From Streptomyces achromogenes (lineage in GTDB: Bacteria > Actinomycetota > Actinomycetes > Streptomycetales > Streptomycetaceae), in assembly GCF_030816715.1 (NCBI RefSeq), contig NZ_JAUSYH010000001.1, positions 7,688,001-7,752,000 of the forward strand: DNA of 64,000 bases, given 5' to 3'. Both the position numbers and the translations under genes were made by a program. This document shows, piece by piece, positions 59,648 to 64,000 of this stretch. The notes below the pieces were generated by a model. That model saw only the letters and a program-made list of their open reading frames with translations. It had not been told where the DNA came from and ran no database searches. Position 1 is the stretch's first letter, and each line of letters begins with the position of its first letter.

Positions 59648-61069
59648 ATGGCACCGCAGCGTTTCCACGAGCAGTTCGACCAGATCCAGCGTTCGCTGCC
59701 CGATGTCCCGTTGGCGATGGGACCGGACGACTCCGCCGAGTTCATCTACGAGAAAGGCGTCGTCCTGGCCCGTGACGGCGAGGAGGCCCAGGTCGTCGAG
59801 GAGGCAGTCCGCACGCACTTCACCGCGACCGAGGGCCTCACCGCGGACCATGTGCGCCACGCGGGCCCGCGGGCCAACCGGTCGGGCATCACCCGTATCC
59901 GGGTCGGCGACCCGGGCGAGGGGGGCCGCGCCGCCGACCACGCCGTCGCGGGGGCGTTGCGCGCGCTGCGCGAGACGGAGGGCCGCGCGGGCCGCCGGCT
60001 GGTCAGCCGCAACCACGTGGTGTCGATCGCGGTGAACGCCTGCCCCGGTGACGAGCCGGTGCCCGCGCCGCGCACCGGGCCGGCCAACCCCGCCGCCGCA
60101 GGGACGGCGTACGACCCGGCGCGCGCCGTCGGCGTCCTCGTCGTCGACACCGGCCTCACACACGACTACCGCTCCTACCCGCTGCTGGCGCACACCGAGG
60201 GCGACCTCCAGGTCAGGGAGACCGACGAGGACGGCGTCCTCCAGCAGTACGTCGGTCACGGCACGTTCATCGCCGGGCTCGTCGCGGCCGTCGCGCCGAA
60301 CACCGACGTCACCGTGCGCGGCACGCTCAACGACGCGGGCGCGATCCTGGAGTCCGAGTTCGGCGAGCGACTCTTCGACGCCGTCGAGGACGGCTGGCCC
60401 GACATCCTCAGCCTCTCCGCGGGCACCTCCAACGGCCGCGTCGACGGTCTGCTCGGCGTGGCGGCGTTCATGGACGAACTCCGCTCGCGGCACACCCTGT
60501 TGGTCGCCGCCGCCGGCAACAACGCCAGCGCGGCGCCGTTCTGGCCCGCCGCCTACGCCGCCCTGCCCGAACACGCCGACGCGGTCCTGTCGGTGGGCGC
60601 GCTGCGCGGCGACGGCGCGTTCGGCGCGTGCTTCAGCAACCACGGCCCCTGGGTGACGGCGTACGCCCCCGGTGAGCGGCTGGTCAGCGCCTTCACCGGC
60701 TTCGGCACGCCCGTCCCGTACGTCTACCAGCACTCCACGTACGAGGCTTGCCGCTACGGCTTCTCCTACTCCTGCACCTGCCGCTCCCCGCGTCACACCG
60801 GGGTGTTGAGCGAGGAGCGGCATGCCGCCCCGGGCAAGCCGGACCAGGTGATGTTCGAAGGTCTCGCGTCCTGGAGCGGGACGTCGTTCGCGACCCCGCT
60901 GGCCGCGGGCCTGGTCGCCGCCCACATGACCGCGAACCAGCTCACCGACCCCCGGGCCGCGGCCCGCCAACTGCTCGCGGGCAACGCCGAGTTCGCCGAG
61001 GTGCGGGGCGTCCATGTGCCGGCCCTGCTGCCGCCCACCTGGCGGCCGGTCCCGGTCGGTGCCGCGTGA
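59648..61069 (+). CDS. Cytosolic subtilisin-like serine peptidase (S8)
   Basis: A 473-residue peptidase. The catalytic triad is intact: Asp167 in VLVVDTGLTH, His204 in YVGHGTFIAGL, Ser416 in WSGTSFATPLAAG, with the oxyanion Asn in VAAAGNNAS. The first 150 residues precede the catalytic core and resemble neither a Sec signal nor a standard I9 propeptide, so it is probably intracellular. Between the Asn and Ser motifs lies a Cys-containing insertion (CRYGFSYSCTCRS). It has a good spot in an operon with a sigma factor (8-nt gap) and faces the CHAT gene, which suggests a proteolytic signalling system. Confidence 0.92.
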   Translation: MAPQRFHEQFDQIQRSLPDVPLAMGPDDSAEFIYEKGVVLARDGEEAQVVEEAVRTHFTATEGLTADHVRHAGPRANRSGITRIRVGDPGEGGRAADHAVAGALRALRETEGRAGRRLVSRNHVVSIAVNACPGDEPVPAPRTGPANPAAAGTAYDPARAVGVLVVDTGLTHDYRSYPLLAHTEGDLQVRETDEDGVLQQYVGHGTFIAGLVAAVAPNTDVTVRGTLNDAGAILESEFGERLFDAVEDGWPDILSLSAGTSNGRVDGLLGVAAFMDELRSRHTLLVAAAGNNASAAPFWPAAYAALPEHADAVLSVGALRGDGAFGACFSNHGPWVTAYAPGERLVSAFTGFGTPVPYVYQHSTYEACRYGFSYSCTCRSPRHTGVLSEERHAAPGKPDQVMFEGLASWSGTSFATPLAAGLVAAHMTANQLTDPRAAARQLLAGNAEFAEVRGVHVPALLPPTWRPVPVGAA

Positions 61070-61076
61070 GGGCCTC

Positions 61077-61715
61077 ATGACGTCCGGGACGGACCCCGCC
61101 ACGGCGTACGATGACAGGCCGTACACGAGGGGTGGGACGGTGGACCGTACTGAGGTCGGAGCGCTCGTCCAGTCCGCCGTCGACGGCGACGCGGCGGCCT
61201 GGAAGGGCCTGGTGGACGGGCTGAGCCCACTGGTGTGGTCGGTGGTGCGCGCCCACCGGCTCTCGGACGCCGACGGTCACGAGGTGTACCAGACCGTCTG
61301 GTTCCGCTTCGCCCAGCACCTCGGACGCATCCGCGAGCCGCACAAGGCGGGGTCCTGGCTCGCGAGCACCGCCCGCAACGAGTGCCTGAAAGTGATCAAG
61401 GGTCTGCGCCGGCTCACCCCGACCGACGACCCCCACCTGCTCGACCGGGCCAGCGAGGACCGCACGCCCGAGCAGTCGGTGCTGGACTCGGAGGAGGCAG
61501 CCGCCCAGGGCGAGCGCGTGCGTTTCCTGTGGCAGGAGTTCGAGGCGCTCGGCGAGCGCTGCCGGCAGCTGCTGCGGGTGCTGATCGCCACGCCGCCGCC
61601 CAGCTACCAGGAGGTGTCGGCGGCCCTGGGCATCGCCGTGGGCAGCATCGGCCCGATGCGCCAGCGGTGTCTGCGCCGGCTGCGCGCCCGACTCGACGCA
61701 CGGGGAGCTCTGTGA
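61077..61715 (+). CDS. ECF-type RNA polymerase sigma factor
   Basis: A 212-residue sigma-70-like protein. Region 2 spans about residues 25-95 (AAWKGLVDGLSPLVWSVV, VYQTVWFRFAQHLGRI) and region 4 about 150-205 (RCRQLLRVLIATPPPSYQEV, ALGIAVGSIGPMRQRCLRRL), the latter a helix-turn-helix for -35 recognition. SWLASTARNECLKVIKG is typical of ECF region 2.4. ATG 61077 is taken as start; a GTG at 61140 with a G-rich stretch upstream is an alternative and would remove a weakly conserved leader. No anti-sigma gene with a membrane helix follows; the next gene encodes a soluble protein of unknown type. Confidence 0.9.
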   Translation: MTSGTDPATAYDDRPYTRGGTVDRTEVGALVQSAVDGDAAAWKGLVDGLSPLVWSVVRAHRLSDADGHEVYQTVWFRFAQHLGRIREPHKAGSWLASTARNECLKVIKGLRRLTPTDDPHLLDRASEDRTPEQSVLDSEEAAAQGERVRFLWQEFEALGERCRQLLRVLIATPPPSYQEVSAALGIAVGSIGPMRQRCLRRLRARLDARGAL

Positions 61716-62272
61716 ACGCCATGAGCGACACGAACGGCATGAACCCCAAGAACCCCAAGAACCCCAAGATCCCCATGGACCACGTGGACGACGGCGAGCC
61801 GGACGACCTCTTCGGTGACGTCCCCTTCGTCGACGAGGAGTTCGACCACGACCGGATGGAGGAGGAACTCCGCGGCGCCGCCGCCGTCCTGGACCCGGTG
61901 CCGGCCGAGCTGAGGCGGGCCGCCGTCGAGGCGTACGCGCTGCACGACCTGGACGCGCGGATCGCCGAGCTGACCTTCGACTCGCTGGTCGACGCCGTCC
62001 CGGTGCGGGGGGCGGTGGACGTGCCGCGGATGCTGACGTTCCACTCGGACGGGCTCACGGTCGACGTCGAGGTGACCGAGGACGGGCTGCTGGGACAGCT
62101 GCTGCCGCCGCAGCCCGCGTCGATCGAGGTCCTGCACGGCCCCCGGGCCGGAGCCGCGCTCACCGCCGACGACCTGGGCCGCTTCGCCTCCGCCGCACCG
62201 CCTGCCGGCCCGTTCGCTCTGCGGCTGCGGACCGGCGGGGACGTGGTCGTCACGGAGTGGCTGCGCGCCTGA
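61712..62272 (+). CDS. Hypothetical protein coupled to the sigma factor
   Basis: About 186 residues, acidic and soluble. An Asn/Lys/Pro-rich leader with a repeated NPK motif is followed by a helix (LDPVPAELRRAAVEAYALHD), then a beta-rich region (LTFDSLVDAVPVRGA, RMLTFHSDGLTVDVEVTEDG, LLGQLLPPQPASIEVLHG). The GTG at 61712 overlaps the sigma stop (GTGA) and has GGGGAG four nt upstream; ATG 61721 is possible. I do not recognise a family. Its invariable coupling to the sigma gene would make it a candidate modulator or output of the CHAT-subtilisin locus. Confidence 0.82.
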   Translation: MNAMSDTNGMNPKNPKNPKIPMDHVDDGEPDDLFGDVPFVDEEFDHDRMEEELRGAAAVLDPVPAELRRAAVEAYALHDLDARIAELTFDSLVDAVPVRGAVDVPRMLTFHSDGLTVDVEVTEDGLLGQLLPPQPASIEVLHGPRAGAALTADDLGRFASAAPPAGPFALRLRTGGDVVVTEWLRA

Positions 62273-62348
62273 GGCCTCCGCCCCGCAGGCCGGTCGCGCC
62301 GGACGGGTCGTGCGGGGCGGGTCGTGCGGGGCGGCCGGCCGGTGGGGC

Positions 62349-63146
62349 TCAGCCGGTGACGGCGTCCACGAGAGCCGCCAGCGCCGATGCGAGCCGGGTC
62401 AGCCCCGGGCCGGCCGGACCGCACGGCTCGCTCATGTACGTGTCCCGGCGGATCTCCACCATCAGCGCGCTCACCCGGGGGTCCTTCCCGTAGTACTCAA
62501 GGGGTACGTACGTCCCCGCGAACGGGCTGTCGAGGCCCGTGTCGCCGATCTCCCCGAACGCCGTCCGCGCGGCCGCCGCCAGCTCCGGCGGCGTGTGGAA
62601 GCCGTCGGTGCCCAGGCACACCGCCGGCCGCGGCCCGTCACCGTGCAGCTCGTAGGGGAGCGGCGCGGCGGGATACGAGTGCACGTCGACGACGACGACC
62701 CGTCCGACGGCCGCGAGCCGTTCGCCGACGGCGTCCGCCATCGCCCGGGCGTACGGCCGGAAGTAGCGGGCCAGCAGCGGCTCGGGGTCGGTGTCCTCGG
62801 GCCGCAGCGGCTCGCGGTGCGTGGTCCGGGTGTAGACGGCGCCCATGCCGGCGGCCAGCATCTCCTCCCGCTCGTCCGGGAACCGTTCCGGGTCGACGAC
62901 AAGGCGCGACAGCCGGTTCACGAACCGCCAGGGAGCCGCACCCGCCAGCCGGGCCGCCTCCTCGGCGATCCGCGCGGTGTGCGTGTCGGTGATGTGGTCC
63001 AGCTCCCGCTCCAGCGCCCCGTCGCCCAGCACGATGCCCGCCCGCACCTCTTGCGGTATCTCCCGCGCCGAGTGCGGCACATGGAGGATCACCGGCGAGC
63101 CGGCGTCGCCGGGAAGGAACGTGAAGGACGGTGCGTCAGCGGTCAC
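62349..63146 (-). CDS. N-formylglutamate amidohydrolase-family protein
   Basis: A 265-residue cytosolic hydrolase. Family motifs: VILHVPHSAREIPQEV near the N-terminus, LERELDHITDTHT, FVNRLSRLVVDPERFPDERE, VVVDVHSYPAAPLPYE and PLEYYGKDPRVSALMVEIRRD. Known members hydrolyse N-formylglutamate to glutamate and formate in histidine degradation; no other hut gene is visible here, so the physiological substrate is open. Transcribed alone. Confidence 0.9.
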   Translation of the reverse strand: MTADAPSFTFLPGDAGSPVILHVPHSAREIPQEVRAGIVLGDGALERELDHITDTHTARIAEEAARLAGAAPWRFVNRLSRLVVDPERFPDEREEMLAAGMGAVYTRTTHREPLRPEDTDPEPLLARYFRPYARAMADAVGERLAAVGRVVVVDVHSYPAAPLPYELHGDGPRPAVCLGTDGFHTPPELAAAARTAFGEIGDTGLDSPFAGTYVPLEYYGKDPRVSALMVEIRRDTYMSEPCGPAGPGLTRLASALAALVDAVTG

Positions 63147-63233
63147 GGGGCTGCTCCGGGGGCGTTGTCAGTGGCGTGGGGCATGATCGGAGACGCCATC
63201 ACAGCACGACGGCGAAGAGGGCGGGGGAGCGGC

Positions 63234-63575
63234 ATGGCGCCGACGAACGAGCAGGTCACGGGACACACGTTCCTGAAGGCGCTGTACCGGGACGGCTACT
63301 ACCCGGATCACCTGGTGGACCGGGGCAGGGAGATCCTGCTGCGGCTGTGCGAGCGCGTCGAGGCCGAGCGGCCCGCCGGACTCGACGCGCTGTACGCCCT
63401 CACCCACGCCGCCACCGAGGAGTTCAACGCCCTCCAGGACGCCTTCTGGGAGGCCGACAGCGAGATCGAGACCGTGGCCCGGGAGGAGATAGCCGGGGAC
63501 TTCTGGTTCGTCGCCCGGTCCTACGGCTTCGCGGACGCGGACGTGGAAAAGCTGATCGCCACCCGGGACTGGTGA
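63234..63575 (+). CDS. DUF5713 domain protein
   Basis: A 113-residue acidic helical protein. The pattern FLKALYRDGYYPDHLVDRG, LTHAATEEFNALQDAFWEAD and VAREEIAGDFWFVARSYGF matches small proteins classed as DUF5713. Function unknown, cytosolic. GGGGGAG lies five nt before ATG 63234. Confidence 0.83.
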   Translation: MAPTNEQVTGHTFLKALYRDGYYPDHLVDRGREILLRLCERVEAERPAGLDALYALTHAATEEFNALQDAFWEADSEIETVAREEIAGDFWFVARSYGFADADVEKLIATRDW

Positions 63576-63696
63576 ACACCGGGCCGCGCACGGCGGAGGT
63601 GCCGCGCCCGGGGCGACGCGCCGCGCCCCGGCCGGGTGGTGCCGGTCGGGGCGCGGGGGTGCCGTACGGACGGGTGCGGCGCTCGGCCGCGTCGCG

Positions 63697-64000
63697 TCAG
63701 CTCAGCGAGGCGAGGGCCTCGTTCCAGGTGGCCGACGGGCGCATGACCGCCGCCGCCTTGGCCGGGTCGGGCTGGTAGTAGCCGCCGATGTCGGCCGGCT
63801 CGCCCTGGGCGGCGATCAGCTCGCCGACGATCGTCTGCTCCTTGGCGGCGAGCGTCTCGGCGAGCGGCGCGAACGCCTTCGCCAGGTCCGCGTCGTCGGT
63901 CTGCGCGGCCAGCTCCTGAGCCCAGTACAGGGACAGGAAGAAGTGGCTGCCGCGGTTGTCGATGCCGCCGACGCGACGGGTCGGGGACTTGTCCTCGTTG
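63697..64000 (-). CDS. icd: NADP-dependent isocitrate dehydrogenase, monomeric type (C-terminal part)
   Basis: The last 101 codons of a gene that continues beyond the right edge. VGGIDNRGSHFFLSLYWAQEL followed by AKAFAPLAETLAAKEQTIV and DIGGYYQPDPAKAAAVMRPS is characteristic of the C-terminus of the 740-residue monomeric isocitrate dehydrogenase found in actinobacteria, which oxidises isocitrate to 2-oxoglutarate in the TCA cycle and yields NADPH. Confidence 0.93.
   Translation of the reverse strand, partial: NEDKSPTRRVGGIDNRGSHFFLSLYWAQELAAQTDDADLAKAFAPLAETLAAKEQTIVGELIAAQGEPADIGGYYQPDPAKAAAVMRPSATWNEALASLS

Overview
The window is high-GC (roughly 70 percent or more) actinobacterial chromosome, almost certainly Streptomyces. 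The evidence is the strong G/C third-position bias, a WhiB-family gene, many TetR/LacI/GntR regulators beside small catabolic operons, ABC transporter operons with lipoprotein receptors, the monomeric type of NADP-isocitrate dehydrogenase at the right edge, and a large secondary-metabolite operon.

Layout. 0-7 kb: stress and housekeeping genes (LuxR-type response regulator, M20D amidohydrolase, DUF3140 protein, Dps, WhiB-like protein, monoglyceride-lipase-like hydrolase, thiolase, TauE/SafE exporter, DUF309 protein). 7.3 kb: a tRNA-Pro(GGG) followed by what may be the scar of an integrated element. 7.8-12.3 kb: an LpqY-SugABC-type (trehalose) ABC importer operon. 12.5-18.2 kb: an Fbp-type (ferric iron or related anion) ABC importer followed by its likely two-component system. 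18.5-21.2 kb: TetR, acyl-CoA dehydrogenase and a short-chain dehydrogenase. 21.3-30.3 kb: a carbohydrate locus, probably for an inositol or related polyol, made of a GntR regulator divergent from a receptor/permease/ATPase transporter, then a convergent operon of Fe(II)/2-oxoglutarate dioxygenase, SDR and IolG-like dehydrogenase with a divergent LacI regulator. 30.4-34 kb: a membrane protein, a second Gfo/Idh/MocA oxidoreductase divergent from a second LacI regulator, and a cupin. 34.2-36 kb: two alpha/beta hydrolases.

36.2-51.5 kb (minus strand) is the centrepiece: a tightly coupled operon of two giant iterative PKS/PUFA-synthase-like proteins, a free ACP, an alpha/beta hydrolase, a glycosyltransferase and a methyltransferase. 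PKS1 reads ER(FabK/2-nitropropane-dioxygenase-like)-KS-AT-ACP-KR; PKS2 reads KS-AT-DH-phosphopantetheinyl transferase. Together they carry all activities needed to build and fully reduce a long acyl chain and to activate their own ACPs; the tailoring genes suggest a glycosylated, possibly methylated lipid. An AT-richer promoter with a palindromic operator lies upstream.

52.4-56.6 kb: a secreted serine-beta-lactamase-like protein lacking the usual catalytic lysine, an ADP-ribosylation/crystallin-J1-like small protein, and a TetR-controlled class II aldolase plus PfkB kinase. 56.9-62.3 kb: a second unusual locus in which a TPR-CHAT (caspase-like) protein is divergent from a cytosolic subtilisin, an ECF-like sigma factor and a conserved hypothetical protein. 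62.3-64 kb: N-formylglutamate amidohydrolase-like protein, DUF5713 protein and the C-terminus of isocitrate dehydrogenase.

All assignments come from reading motifs by eye; no database search was run.
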